This document shows, one piece after another, positions 1 through 8,513 of a stretch of 64,000 nucleotides of DNA. Source of the DNA: Chryseobacterium sp. PMSZPI (GTDB taxonomy: Bacteria; Bacteroidota; Bacteroidia; Flavobacteriales; Weeksellaceae). The notes beneath the pieces are model-generated. The model worked only from the letters and a program-made list of their open reading frames with translations, made no database searches and was not told the origin of the DNA. The stretch is from contig NZ_PIZV01000026.1 of assembly GCF_002835665.1 (NCBI RefSeq), positions 1 to 64,000 on the forward strand, written 5' to 3'. The translations under genes and the position numbers were made by a program. Within the stretch, counting starts at the first letter, position 1; each line of letters begins with the position of its first letter.

Positions 1-759
1 TCTGGAAAAGTTGTGGAACATGATGAATTAAAGAGAAATAACTATGTTTCTCCTGAAGACGGATTTCATGTAAGAATAGGAAGTGCGGAATTTTTTGACA
101 TCCTTTTTGACGGTGGTAAATTTACCGAACTGGATGCCAATGTTGAAAGTATTGATATCTTAAACTTCAAAGATACAAAGGCCTATAAAGACCGATTAAA
201 AGAAGTAAAAGCAAAAACAAAACTGACCGATTCCATCAGAAATGCTGTGGGAACTGTAAAAGGAACTGAAATGGTAGTTTCTTGTATGGATTTCGCGTTT
301 ATCGGGGGGTCTTTAGGTTCCGTAATGGGGGAAAAAATCAGAAGGGCTGTAGATTACTGCATCAAGCACAAACTTCCGTATATGATTATCTGTCAGTCCG
401 GAGGAGCAAGAATGCAGGAAGCTACTTATTCATTGATGCAGTTGGCTAAAGTACAGGCTAAACTTGCTCAACTTTCTGAAGCAGGCCTTCTTTACATCGC
501 TTACCTTTGTGATCCTACCTTTGGAGGAATCACTGCTTCTTTCGCAATGACAGCTGATATCATCATGGCTGAACCGGGAGCACTGATCGGTTTTGCAGGA
601 CCAAGAGTAATCCGTGAAACGATTGGTAGAGACCTACCGGAAGGATTCCAGACATCAGAATTCTTACAAGAGAAAGGATTTGTAGATTTCATCGTAAAAA
701 GAACTGAAATTCAGGACACAGTTGCAAAAACTGTTAATTTATTAACAGTAAAAGCATAG
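1..759 (+). CDS. accD: Acetyl-CoA carboxylase carboxyltransferase subunit beta (5' partial)
   Basis: AccD with AccA forms the carboxyltransferase that moves CO2 from carboxybiotin to acetyl-CoA, giving malonyl-CoA for fatty acid synthesis in the cytoplasm. The frame is open from base 1, so the start and the N-terminal zinc ribbon lie upstream; about 252 of roughly 285 residues are present. The crotonase-like core is visible: [11 protein letters not shown] for acyl-CoA binding, then [24 protein letters not shown] and GFAGPRVI, all typical of AccD. A GTG at base 13 could be mistaken for a start, but the sequence before it continues the AccD alignment. A hairpin with a T-run follows directly, so this is the last gene of its transcript. 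Confidence 0.95.
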   Translation, partial: SGKVVEHDELKRNNYVSPEDGFHVRIGSAEFFDILFDGGKFTELDANVESIDILNFKDTKAYKDRLKEVKAKTKLTDSIRNAVGTVKGTEMVVSCMDFAFIGGSLGSVMGEKIRRAVDYCIKHKLPYMIICQSGGARMQEATYSLMQLAKVQAKLAQLSEAGLLYIAYLCDPTFGGITASFAMTADIIMAEPGALIGFAGPRVIRETIGRDLPEGFQTSEFLQEKGFVDFIVKRTEIQDTVAKTVNLLTVKA

Positions 760-780
760 TACCTGTAACAAAAACAATAC

Positions 781-810
781 AATCTCTCTCTAATTAGGGA
801 GAGATTTTTA
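781..810 (+). terminator. Intrinsic terminator after accD
   Basis: An A/T/C/G stem pairs 781-792 with 795-806 (one wobble), followed by TTTTTATTT. The T-run ends only a few bases before the ATG of the next gene at 814, so the terminator occupies that gene's leader. Confidence 0.75.
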
Positions 811-813
811 TTT

Positions 814-1323
814 ATGAGGACTTTCAAGATATTTTTCAATACCATTAAGAGTATGAGTTTTAAAAAGATTATCCGTCTTTTATCACTTGTTCTCCCCCAT
901 CCTCTTTTTGCTATGTTAAGCTTTTATGCTACCGTTAAAGCATTCACTATTGCTCAGAAAAAGTTCCCGGAAACAGCGTCTAACAACGGTATAGGAAACG
1001 CTTTCAGACACGCATTGTGGTGTTGTTTTATCATGATGTACTGCTGCAAAATCTCATCACCTAAAAAAGCGTTGGATTTCTGCAAAAGAATGACAGATAT
1101 GCATGAAGAATTATTTCCCAATCAACCGCTGGAAACAAAAATGGATCTTCATAACAACAAATTCGGGATGGATTATTTTATGGAATTATTACCAGGAATT
1201 CATCGCCAATTTTTTGAAAAAAGCTTTTTCGTAAATGGATTAGTCAAAAAAATGGATGACGCCAAGGTTCTAAAAAATCTGGATGATGACTTTAAAGGAC
1301 ACCTTGTTTATCTGGAAGAGTAA
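814..1323 (+). CDS. DUF6973-like hypothetical protein
   Basis: A 169-residue protein of unknown function. The recognisable core is GNAFRHALWCC (about residues 60-70) and MDLHNNKFGMDYF (about 110-122). This resembles the conserved His/Asn pattern of the DUF6973 family, in which His and Asp residues may form an active or metal site; that last point is an inference. The N-terminal 40 residues are basic and hydrophobic and could form a membrane-proximal helix. The start at 814 lies only a few bases after the accD terminator; an in-frame ATG at 853 is an alternative that would keep the whole conserved core. No operon partner is evident. Confidence 0.6.
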   Translation: MRTFKIFFNTIKSMSFKKIIRLLSLVLPHPLFAMLSFYATVKAFTIAQKKFPETASNNGIGNAFRHALWCCFIMMYCCKISSPKKALDFCKRMTDMHEELFPNQPLETKMDLHNNKFGMDYFMELLPGIHRQFFEKSFFVNGLVKKMDDAKVLKNLDDDFKGHLVYLEE

Positions 1324-1337
1324 ATATCTATTTATTT

Positions 1338-1510
1338 AAGCCACAAAAGAATTAAACACTTAAGTTTTATAAAGTAGATAAAATGCTGTTGAGAAGAGCA
1401 CTTAAGCTTTTTAAAATCTTTGATTTTTATCTTATGTAAACTTTTTATGTTGCATTATTTTAAACTTACTTAAGTGGACTAAAGTGTTTTAAAATAAAAT
1501 CTTTTGTGAC
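1338..1510. repeat. Imperfect inverted-repeat intergenic element
   Basis: The left arm around 1340-1364 (GCCACAAAAG, AACACTTAAG) is mirrored by the right arm around 1468-1510 (CTTAAGTGGACT, AAAGTGTTTT, CTTTTGTGAC). About 100 AT-rich bases lie between them, also rich in CTTAAG and TTTAAA. The element fills most of the 237-base gap between 1323 and 1561. No ORF lies inside it. It looks like a non-coding palindromic repeat; a stem-loop leader for the following gene is also possible. Confidence 0.5.
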
Positions 1511-1560
1511 TTTTGCAGTTTAAAGTATTTTTGATAAGTTTAAACAATTAAATCAATCGA

Positions 1561-2964
1561 ATGGTTCTTAGCAGAATTTGGTCGGCCTTTATTATTATTG
1601 CCATTGCCATTGCCAGTATAAAATACGTTTCATCAAGCCATTATAATGCTATTTTTAACGATATGGTGGTGGGAAAAGGAGGTGATACCGTGAAGATAGC
1701 GACTCAACCTTTCAGCACACTCTCCCCCATCGTCAAAGATAGTCTGGTGAAAAAAAATGATTTTGCAGACAGCAGAATTCATTATAAAACAGATTCTTTA
1801 AAGCAAAATGTAAAGGTATATCGTGTTCAGGAAGCAGATGGTGTCATCGGTACCTCTGAAACTGCGGTAAAAATATGTCTTGGTCTGATCGGAATTATGA
1901 CCCTGTTCATGGGTTTCATGAGTATTGCCGAAAAAGCTGGCGGAATCAATTTATTAAGTCGTTTTATTCAGCCCTTTTTCTCAAAATTGTTTCCGGAAAT
2001 CCCTAAAAACCACCCGGCATTTGGCCATATGCTGATGAATTTTAGTGCTAACCTTTTGGGACTGGATAATGCGGCTACTCCTTTTGGATTAAAAGCAATG
2101 GAAAGTCTCCAGACTCTAAATCCTAATAAAGACACCGCAAGTAATTCACAGATTATGTTTCTCTGCCTTCACGCAGGAGGAATGACTTTGATTCCGGTAT
2201 CTATTATTGCGATCAGGGCCTCAATGGGCTCCAAAACCCCTACCGATATTTTTCTGCCATGTATGATTGCCACTTTCACAGCAACATTAGCAGCGATGAT
2301 TATTGTTTCTTTATATCAAAAGATCAATCTTCTCCGTCCTGTAGTGATTGCTTATGTTGGGGGAATTTCAGCTATTATTGCTTTATTGGTTGTATATCTT
2401 GTTCAGCTTAGCAAAGACGAACTTGATGATTTCAGTAAGGTACTCAGTAATGGCCTTATTCTTTTTATTTTCCTTGCCATTGTACTTGGAGCTGTTTATA
2501 AAAAGATCAACGTTTTTGATGCTTTTATTGAAGGAGCCAAAGAAGGCTTCACCACCTGCGTAAAGATTATTCCTTACCTGGTAGGAATGTTGATTGCTAT
2601 TTCATTACTAAGAACATCCGGTGTTTTTGACGTCCTCATCGATGGAATGAAATGGGTTGCCAACGCAGCAAGCCTGGATCCAAGATTTGTAGATGGATTA
2701 CCAACTGCTTTAATCAAACCTTTATCCGGTTCCGGAGCAAGGGGAATGATGGTAGATACCATGTCTACATTTGGAGCAGATAGTTTCCAGGGGAAATTAG
2801 CTGCTGTTCTTCAGGGAAGCTCAGATACGACGTTTTACGTGATCGCCGTATATTTTGGCGCCGTAGCCATAAAGAACACAAGATATACGGTAATAGCCAT
2901 GCTTCTGGCCGATTTAGTGGGGATTATAACATCTATTGCTTTAGCTTATTTGTTTTTTGCTTAA
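1561..2964 (+). CDS. SpmA-SpmB-like nucleoside recognition (Gate) domain membrane protein
   Basis: A 467-residue polytopic inner-membrane protein. After a first membrane segment (about 5-22) and a roughly 75-residue extracytoplasmic stretch come two Gate/nucleoside-recognition halves. The first carries AFGHMLMNFSANLLGLDNAATPFG (residues split over about 158-180), as in sporulation protein SpmA. The second carries PLSGSGARGMM and GSSDTTFYV (about 386-430), as in SpmB. In Bacillus these are two proteins; here they are fused, as is common in Bacteroidota. The transported substrate is unknown. The gene is not in an obvious operon: a hairpin overlaps its stop codon. Confidence 0.85.
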   Translation: MVLSRIWSAFIIIAIAIASIKYVSSSHYNAIFNDMVVGKGGDTVKIATQPFSTLSPIVKDSLVKKNDFADSRIHYKTDSLKQNVKVYRVQEADGVIGTSETAVKICLGLIGIMTLFMGFMSIAEKAGGINLLSRFIQPFFSKLFPEIPKNHPAFGHMLMNFSANLLGLDNAATPFGLKAMESLQTLNPNKDTASNSQIMFLCLHAGGMTLIPVSIIAIRASMGSKTPTDIFLPCMIATFTATLAAMIIVSLYQKINLLRPVVIAYVGGISAIIALLVVYLVQLSKDELDDFSKVLSNGLILFIFLAIVLGAVYKKINVFDAFIEGAKEGFTTCVKIIPYLVGMLIAISLLRTSGVFDVLIDGMKWVANAASLDPRFVDGLPTALIKPLSGSGARGMMVDTMSTFGADSFQGKLAAVLQGSSDTTFYVIAVYFGAVAIKNTRYTVIAMLLADLVGIITSIALAYLFFA

Positions 2965-2998
2965 TCAAGGCAGGTTGATTAATTGCTAGTTTTTTTAT
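2961..2998 (+). terminator. Weak intrinsic terminator overlapping the stop codon of the Gate-domain gene
   Basis: TTAATCAA (2961-2968) and TTGATTAA (2975-2982) form a perfect 8-bp stem with a GGCAGG loop. About 9 bases later a TTTTTTT run follows. The stem includes the TAA stop codon. It lies just before the next gene, so it may only partly separate the two genes. Confidence 0.5.
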
Positions 2999-3015
2999 CG
3001 TTAAAAACGAGATTA

Positions 3016-3381
3016 ATGAGTTACGAAAAACTTGACATTTATAATATTGCTTTTGAGTTATTTATAGAAACTCATCAGCTCTCACTTCAACTGCCAAAGT
3101 ATGAACTATATGAACTTGGCAGTCAATTAAGGCGTTCAGCAGATTCCGTTGTTACAAATATTGCAGAAGGCTATGGAAGGAACAATTACAAAGGGGATTT
3201 TATCAAATTTCTAATTTATTCTCAGGCAAGCTGTGATGAAACCGTTTGTCATTTATCAAAAATCACAATACTATATCCGGAATTAAACTCAGGTTTTAAA
3301 GAAAAATCAGAACAATATAAATTATTAGGAGGAAAAATCAATAACTTTATAAAATACGTCCAATTAAACTGGCGCACATAA
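3016..3381 (+). CDS. Four-helix-bundle protein (23S rRNA intervening-sequence protein family)
   Basis: A 121-residue protein beginning MSYEKLDIYNIAFEL. It shows the family hallmarks: an N-terminal helix, then ELGSQLRRSADSVVTNIAEGYGR (split over about residues 34-56), then YSQASCDETVCHL. The family was named from ORFs inside 23S rRNA intervening sequences of spirochaetes, but most members, like this one, are free-standing chromosomal genes of unknown function. The start at 3016 is chosen over a TTG at 2983 because it gives the normal family length and N-terminus. A heptamer tandem array begins 8 bases after the stop codon, an association discussed under findings. Confidence 0.85.
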   Translation: MSYEKLDIYNIAFELFIETHQLSLQLPKYELYELGSQLRRSADSVVTNIAEGYGRNNYKGDFIKFLIYSQASCDETVCHLSKITILYPELNSGFKEKSEQYKLLGGKINNFIKYVQLNWRT

Positions 3382-3388
3382 CTCCAAA

Positions 3389-3430
3389 CTAGCAACTAGC
3401 AACTAGCAACTAGCAACTAGCAACTAGCAA
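3389..3430. repeat. Heptanucleotide tandem repeat (CTAGCAA)x6
   Basis: Six perfect head-to-tail copies of CTAGCAA, 42 bases in all, lie between the four-helix-bundle gene and the next ORF. The array ends 14 bases before the ATG at 3445, so it could affect translation or expression of that gene. Unit length seven makes it prone to slipped-strand copy-number change. Confidence 0.95.
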
Positions 3431-3444
3431 CAAAATTACCATTT

Positions 3445-3837
3445 ATGATTACAGATAAAGAATTCACCCTCAGACTCATCCGTCAATTGACTCAGGCATT
3501 GGAAAAGCTGATCCTTGATAAACCGGAAGAAAGCTTAATGCAAAAAGAACTGGATTTTGATACTTTGATGAGAGATATTTTCAAAATGAATTTCACTGAA
3601 GTATCTTCAATGACTAAAGAAGAAATGATCACTCTTGTAAATGAAAGACAGGAAAGAGATCGCAAAGATTATTATGAAATGCTGGGAAACCTTTTCTATT
3701 TCAAGAGCAGAGAAGCACAGAATAAAGATTTCCAAGATAAGGCTAAGACGTTCTATGAGCTCTATCTTCAGACCAGCGGAATCTTTGCCCTTCCGGTGAT
3801 CAACAGAATTAATGAATTAAAAAAAGCACTTGAATAA
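3445..3837 (+). CDS. Hypothetical protein, possibly DUF6483-like
   Basis: A 130-residue soluble, charged, helical protein. It opens ITDKEFTLRLIRQLTQALEKLIL and ends in a tetratricopeptide-like segment (DKAKTFYELYLQTSGIFALPVINRINELKKAL). The arrangement resembles my recollection of DUF6483 but I cannot confirm it. No catalytic motif, signal peptide or membrane segment is visible. The last codons form the left arm of a terminator shared with the convergent tonB-like gene. The upstream heptamer array sits in the ribosome-binding region, and no strong purine-rich site is seen there. Confidence 0.55.
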   Translation: MITDKEFTLRLIRQLTQALEKLILDKPEESLMQKELDFDTLMRDIFKMNFTEVSSMTKEEMITLVNERQERDRKDYYEMLGNLFYFKSREAQNKDFQDKAKTFYELYLQTSGIFALPVINRINELKKALE

Positions 3838-3852
3838 AATAAAGTGCTTTTT
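3821..3852. terminator. Bidirectional terminator between convergent genes
   Basis: AAAAAGCACTT (3821-3831) pairs perfectly with AAGTGCTTTTT (3842-3852) around a 10-base loop. A-runs and T-runs flank both sides. It overlaps the stop codon of the upstream + strand gene and ends 6 bases from the stop of the - strand tonB-like gene. Confidence 0.85.
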
Positions 3853-3857
3853 GTATT

Positions 3858-4748
3858 TTAGAATGTAATTTTATAGGTTCCCGTAGAAGAGGTACTGGCT
3901 TTCTCCGCCTTTACATACTTCTTAACCCAGGTAACTGAGGTAGAAGATACACAAGGATCTGAAATACCTCCTGATCTTCTCGCAGAAACTACATTTCCCG
4001 CCTTATCCACAGTATAGGCAATCGTAATAGATCCACTTGCTGTACAACTGTGAGATGGCTGAGCTCCCCCTCTTCCCATTGTTCCTGGAATATATCCAAC
4101 AAGTTTTCTATCAATTCCTACTTTGCTGTCCCCGTTTCCGTCTCCACCTAAAGGATCTCCTGCATTTCCTATTCCGTCACCTGTTCCTTGACTTCCGGCT
4201 TTTGTACCTCTTCCTTTAATTAGATTCCCGATGGCAGCATTCCCTTTTCCATCGCCATTCCCGGTTTTAGAATTAGCAGTAGTAGCACCTGATTTTTTAG
4301 CATTTTTAGAAGCACTGGTACTGGTAGCCACTTTCTTTTCAACTTTTTTTGATTCTTCTTTTTTAGGAACCGTATTTTTTGAATTTTTCCCGGTAATAAC
4401 CTTCTCCTTAACTTCAGTTTTCTTTGGCTCCGGTATAGGCTCGGGTTCTGGTTTTACAACAGTTTTAGTTTCTGGAACCGGTGTTTCAGCAGGTTCAGAC
4501 TTTACTTCCTCAGTAGCGGCCGCTAAACTCCCCGGTTGCTCTGCAGGTTCTTCAATTCCTTTTCCGTTCCTGTTATCTCCAAAATTGACAAGCATAGTAG
4601 TAACTACTTCTGGTTCTTTATCTAACTCTGGTTTTAATTTATATAGAAAAACAAAAAGCAAAACTGCAGCCCAAATAAGAATAGAAAGCAGTGCGCTTTT
4701 TACTCTATCCTTGTTTTCTTCGTTTTTGTTTGCTGTATAGCTTCTCAT
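3858..4748 (-). CDS. TonB-like energy transducer
   Basis: A 296-residue protein with a cytoplasmic start, one membrane segment (about residues 18-38, ALLSILIWAAVLLFVFLYKL) and a long Pro/Glu/Lys spacer (PVPETKTVVKPEPEPIPEPKK). A Gly/Asn/Asp-rich section (about 165-215) follows, then a C-terminal domain with GSITIAYTVDKAGNVVSARRSGG as in TonB/TolA C-termini. TonB proteins couple the ExbB-ExbD proton-driven motor to outer-membrane receptors. The gene ends an exbB-exbD-tonB operon. The C-terminal domain carries two cysteines (in SHSC and DPCVSS) that could form a disulfide in the periplasm. TolA-like function is the alternative. Confidence 0.85.
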   Translation of the reverse strand: MRSYTANKNEENKDRVKSALLSILIWAAVLLFVFLYKLKPELDKEPEVVTTMLVNFGDNRNGKGIEEPAEQPGSLAAATEEVKSEPAETPVPETKTVVKPEPEPIPEPKKTEVKEKVITGKNSKNTVPKKEESKKVEKKVATSTSASKNAKKSGATTANSKTGNGDGKGNAAIGNLIKGRGTKAGSQGTGDGIGNAGDPLGGDGNGDSKVGIDRKLVGYIPGTMGRGGAQPSHSCTASGSITIAYTVDKAGNVVSARRSGGISDPCVSSTSVTWVKKYVKAEKASTSSTGTYKITF

Positions 4749-4783
4749 CTTAAAAAGTAATGATTTCCGGAATTCCGGGTTTA

Positions 4784-5182
4784 TTATTTATCTTTAACCG
4801 TTGCAATGGCAATATTAAACTTATATTTTTCAGCAATTTCCATCACAAAAACAACATCTTTATGCAGAGTATTTTCATCTGCTCTGATGGTAAAAGATTT
4901 ATTGGTTTGACCGGCTAATTTGTCAACAATAGTTTTCTCCAACTCTCCTTTATTGACAGGATTATCATCTACATAAAATGACCCATCCGGTTTAATACTT
5001 ACGGTTAAAGGATTCGGTATATTATCTTCAACGGCTCCGGTCTTTGGTAAATTCACATCTATTGCACTCTGATTAGCTGCAGAAGACGTTACCATAAAGA
5101 AGATCAGCATCAACAGGATAACATCTGTCATCGCTGCTAAACTGAATTCCGGGTTTGCTTTATTTCTTCTTTGAATTTTCAT
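4784..5182 (-). CDS. exbD: ExbD/TolR-family biopolymer transport protein
   Basis: A 132-residue protein with a short cytoplasmic N-terminus, a single membrane segment (about 14-34, SLAAMTDVILLMLIFFMVTSS) and a periplasmic C-terminal domain. The Asp in MTDVILLMLIFF is the proton-carrying residue of the ExbD/TolR family. With ExbB it forms the proton channel that energises TonB. It lies 11 bases after exbB and 35 bases before the tonB-like gene, all on the minus strand, as one operon. The symbol rests on family and context; a TolR assignment is possible. Confidence 0.9.
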   Translation of the reverse strand: MKIQRRNKANPEFSLAAMTDVILLMLIFFMVTSSAANQSAIDVNLPKTGAVEDNIPNPLTVSIKPDGSFYVDDNPVNKGELEKTIVDKLAGQTNKSFTIRADENTLHKDVVFVMEIAEKYKFNIAIATVKDK

Positions 5183-5193
5183 CGTAAGAAAGC

Positions 5194-5898
5194 TTATAAA
5201 GGTTTATTGATAAGATCTAAAAATTCTCCCGACATATTCTGAGCCTTCAATACGAACTTATCAATTCTTGTCAAAAGAATGTTATAGCAGAAGTTAGCAG
5301 GAATAGCCACTGCCAAACCTACAGCCGTCTGTCCTAATGCAGTATAAATACCTTCAGAAAGGGTCTTTGGAGAGAAAGAACCTGTTGCATGGGATAAATT
5401 GAAGAAAGCAATAATCATCCCGATTACCGTACCCAAAAGTCCTAACATCGGAGCAATACTTGGTACTACCGCCAAAAGGTTTAGGTTTTTCTCCATATTG
5501 GCGACCTCTACTTGCGCCTGCGCTTCCATAGCACTGACAATATCAGAAACCGGACGCCCCAATCTTGAAATTCCTTTTTCCAGAATTCTTCCTTCCGGAG
5601 AATTTTGAGTTTTACAATAATCGGACGCCGCCTCTATTTTTCCAGCTTTGATAAAGTCTTCAATATTATTCATAAAGTTGGAATCTGTCTTTGAAGTCAG
5701 TCTTTTAATAAAGAAAAACCTTTCAAAAAACAGGTATAGAGAAAACACTCCCAACAGCAACACTGTGACCATCACTATTTTAGCGAAGGCTCCTCCATGG
5801 AACATGATCTTCCAAAATGAGAACTCTAAATTGTCTGTGGCAACTGCAGGTGTAGCGATTTGTGCAAATAAAATCTGAGAAAGTTCCGTTAACAGCAT
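5194..5898 (-). CDS. exbB: MotA/TolQ/ExbB proton channel family protein
   Basis: A 234-residue inner-membrane protein, the first gene of the exbB-exbD-tonB operon. Membrane segments lie near 33-62, 140-170 and 185-207. The family signature is visible as LLAVVPSIAPMLGLLGTVIGMIIAF followed by LSEGIYTALGQTAVGLAVAIPANFCYN, with the conserved Thr/Ser and Gly positions lining the ion path. An N-terminal extension precedes the first helix. It powers TonB-dependent import or TolQ-like envelope work. No TonB-dependent receptor is adjacent, so it may serve many receptors. Confidence 0.92.
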   Translation of the reverse strand: MLLTELSQILFAQIATPAVATDNLEFSFWKIMFHGGAFAKIVMVTVLLLGVFSLYLFFERFFFIKRLTSKTDSNFMNNIEDFIKAGKIEAASDYCKTQNSPEGRILEKGISRLGRPVSDIVSAMEAQAQVEVANMEKNLNLLAVVPSIAPMLGLLGTVIGMIIAFFNLSHATGSFSPKTLSEGIYTALGQTAVGLAVAIPANFCYNILLTRIDKFVLKAQNMSGEFLDLINKPL

Positions 5899-6068
5899 TA
5901 AATGTGAATTTTATTAAAGTTTCAACGACAAATGTAGTGGAATATTATTAATTGATCTCTTAAAAATTGCTTAAAAACTACTTAAAATTTGTTATGATTT
6001 GCAAACAACAAATTTCTTTCCAAAAAGAATTTGAAAAGAAATTGGTATAAAAAATAAAGTGGAGACGT

Positions 6069-6530
6069 TTAGTCCTCGTCTACCTCAATATCATCCTGCT
6101 TAAATTCGCATTTTAACCGGAAAGGAATCGGGGTATCGGATCCTGTATAGAAATCATCGATAGTTCCCTTCCAGATTACCTGGAGTTCACCTTCTTCGTT
6201 TTTCTCAAAAAGAAGCTCATTATCATAGATATAGGCCTCTTCATCATCGAACAGATCTACTTCCGTATATGTCTCCTCATCAGAGTCATTAATTTTGATT
6301 GTTTTGCCTTCTATATCCGTAGATTCGATAGGGAAATCGAAAACTTCCAGTGAAAGCTGCGGAAAGTTGTACTGTAATGAATCATCATCTACATGATCCA
6401 AACTGTCATCCGTTATAATTTCAACCTCTAAAAAATGTTGCTGGTTGCTGTAGACTGCTTTACAATAAGTATTTCTGATATTGTATTTTAGCGTTTCCTC
6501 TGGATGGTAAATTTTTAAAATCCCTTTCAT
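6069..6530 (-). CDS. Hypothetical acidic protein
   Basis: A 153-residue, strongly acidic, beta-rich protein (MKGILKIYHPEETLKYNIRN...). It contains repeated acidic clusters such as DDSLDHVDDDSL and DLFDDEEAYIYDNELLFEKNEEGE. No signal peptide, membrane segment or known motif is visible. Many Flavobacteriia carry similar single-copy hypothetical genes, but I do not recognise a named family. It is monocistronic, with about 170 bases to the exbB start and a divergent neighbour at 6699. Confidence 0.7.
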   Translation of the reverse strand: MKGILKIYHPEETLKYNIRNTYCKAVYSNQQHFLEVEIITDDSLDHVDDDSLQYNFPQLSLEVFDFPIESTDIEGKTIKINDSDEETYTEVDLFDDEEAYIYDNELLFEKNEEGELQVIWKGTIDDFYTGSDTPIPFRLKCEFKQDDIEVDED

Positions 6531-6698
6531 TTTTCCTTAAAAAAGAACTGTAATAATATGATTGTTAAACGTTTTAGACAAAGATAAAAAATTGATTGTA
6601 AGTGAAAAGGATTTTGAAAATTATTTTTTAAAATCAAATCACAGAATGAGTCGGAATCTCCCAATAATACTTACTTTTGTTACATAAAGATTCTGGAA

Positions 6699-8495
6699 AT
6701 GAAAAACATTGTATCAAAAAGTATTTTAGGATTGGGACTCATCATAGGCCTTGCCTCCTGCAAAAAGTCTGACTCTCCCCTTACAAAAGTGACTCCCAGT
6801 AATTTGGATTCTATTGCATCCAATTATTACGAACAATATCTTAAACTATACCCTTTAGATGCTACTTCTCAAGGAGATACAAGATACAATGACCAGCTTC
6901 CCATTAATATTGATAAAGATTTCATTTCAGGAGAGATTGCCTTTTACAATTCGGTACAGAAACAACTGGAACATGTAGATTATAAAACCCTTTCTGATGA
7001 AAACAAAGTCGTATATGACGTTCTTGACTACACTTTAAAAGATAAAATTGAAGGCTATGCTTACCATCCGGAATATATTCCTTTTACCCAATTCGGAGGT
7101 CTTCCGCTAACTTTCCCGTTGTATGGAAGCGGGCAAGGAAACCAACCTTTTAAAACAGAAAAAGACTATAGTGACTGGCTGAAAAGAATGGAAAAATTTC
7201 CGGAGTGGATGAATGCTGCTGCAGACAACTTCCGCGAAGGAATCAACAATAAGATTGTACTTCCTAAAAAACTGGTTATCAAAATGATTCCTCAAATGAA
7301 AGCTGAAGAAATCATCACCAGCGATATGGAAAAAAATATTTTCTACGGACCTATCAAAAACTTTCCAAAAGATTTCACTCAGGCACAAAAAGATAAGTTT
7401 TCTGCTCTTTATAAAGACGCTATTACTAAAAAAATCATTCCGGCATACACCAAAATGGGAGTCTTTTTAGAGAAAGAATACCTTCCAAAAGCAAGAGATA
7501 CGGATGGATACAACAGTCTTCCTAATGGAAATGAAATTTATAGTTATTATGTAAAAAGTTGGACAACCACAAAAAAATCCCCGGAAGAAATTAACAAAAT
7601 CGGACAACAGCAAGTCGCTATGCTTCGTGCAGAAATGGAAAAAGTGAAGCAACAAGTAGGCTTCACCGGAACATTGGAAGAGTTTATTACCCACGTAAAA
7701 ACAGATCCAAAAGCAATGCCTTATAAAACCTCTAAGGAAGTTTTAAATGCATTCAACAGCATTTTGACCAAAATTACACCAAAGCTGAAAACCATGTTTA
7801 ATGTAACTCCTAAGACTAAATTTGAGATCAGACAAACAGAAAAATTCAGAGAAGCCAGTGCCAGCGCAGAATATATCCCTGGAACTCCAGACGGCAAAAG
7901 ACCCGGTATATTTTATGTTCCACTTCCTGATCCTTCTAAATTTAATGTAACTTCAGGAATGGAATCTCTTTTCCTTCATGAGGCTATTCCGGGACACCAT
8001 TATCAGGTTTCTTTGCAACAGGAGAATACCAATTTACCAAAATTCATGCGATTTGGGTGGTTTGGTGCTTATGGAGAAGGATGGGCACATTATTGTGAAA
8101 CATTAGGCCCTGAGTTTGGATTGTATACAGATCCATATCAAAAAATGGGATATCTGAGCGATCAAATGCTGAGAGCCGTAAGACTGGTTGTCGATACTGG
8201 CCTTCACACCGGAACAATGACGAGAGAACAAGCCATCAAATATTTTTTAAGCAATATTTCTTATGATGAAGGAGCAGCTACTGCAGAAGTTGAAAGATAT
8301 ATGGCAATGCCGGGACAAGCTTTAGGATATAAAATAGGTTCTTTAAGAATTCGTGAGCTGAGGGAGAAATATCAGAAAGAGCTTGGCAGCAAATTTAATC
8401 TCGCAAGCTTCCACGATGAAGTATTAAGCCAGGGATGCCTTCCATTGGATGTTCTGAACAGAAAAATGGAGCTTTGGGCGAAAAAACAAAAATAA
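6699..8495 (+). CDS. DUF885-family lipoprotein, predicted metallohydrolase
   Basis: A 598-residue protein with a lipoprotein signal peptide ending at the lipobox LASC, with Cys21 as the likely acylated residue. It belongs to the DUF885 family, peptidase-like proteins carrying a zinc-type motif, here LHEAIPGHHYQ (about residues 425-435), with GWAHYCE downstream as a candidate third-ligand region. It is probably anchored in the envelope facing the periplasm or outside. A TACTTTTG match to the Bacteroidota -7 element lies at 6672-6679, 20 bases before the ATG. A strong terminator follows. Substrate unknown; peptidase activity is inferred from the family. Confidence 0.88.
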   Translation: MKNIVSKSILGLGLIIGLASCKKSDSPLTKVTPSNLDSIASNYYEQYLKLYPLDATSQGDTRYNDQLPINIDKDFISGEIAFYNSVQKQLEHVDYKTLSDENKVVYDVLDYTLKDKIEGYAYHPEYIPFTQFGGLPLTFPLYGSGQGNQPFKTEKDYSDWLKRMEKFPEWMNAAADNFREGINNKIVLPKKLVIKMIPQMKAEEIITSDMEKNIFYGPIKNFPKDFTQAQKDKFSALYKDAITKKIIPAYTKMGVFLEKEYLPKARDTDGYNSLPNGNEIYSYYVKSWTTTKKSPEEINKIGQQQVAMLRAEMEKVKQQVGFTGTLEEFITHVKTDPKAMPYKTSKEVLNAFNSILTKITPKLKTMFNVTPKTKFEIRQTEKFREASASAEYIPGTPDGKRPGIFYVPLPDPSKFNVTSGMESLFLHEAIPGHHYQVSLQQENTNLPKFMRFGWFGAYGEGWAHYCETLGPEFGLYTDPYQKMGYLSDQMLRAVRLVVDTGLHTGTMTREQAIKYFLSNISYDEGAATAEVERYMAMPGQALGYKIGSLRIRELREKYQKELGSKFNLASFHDEVLSQGCLPLDVLNRKMELWAKKQK

Positions 8496-8513
8496 GATTT
8501 AACAATAAGACTG

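Noticed and set aside
4231..4740. A 169-residue + strand ORF opposite the tonB-like gene
   Set aside because: Antisense of low-complexity Lys/Glu/Pro-rich coding DNA; its Phe/Ser/Val-rich product has no family resemblance.
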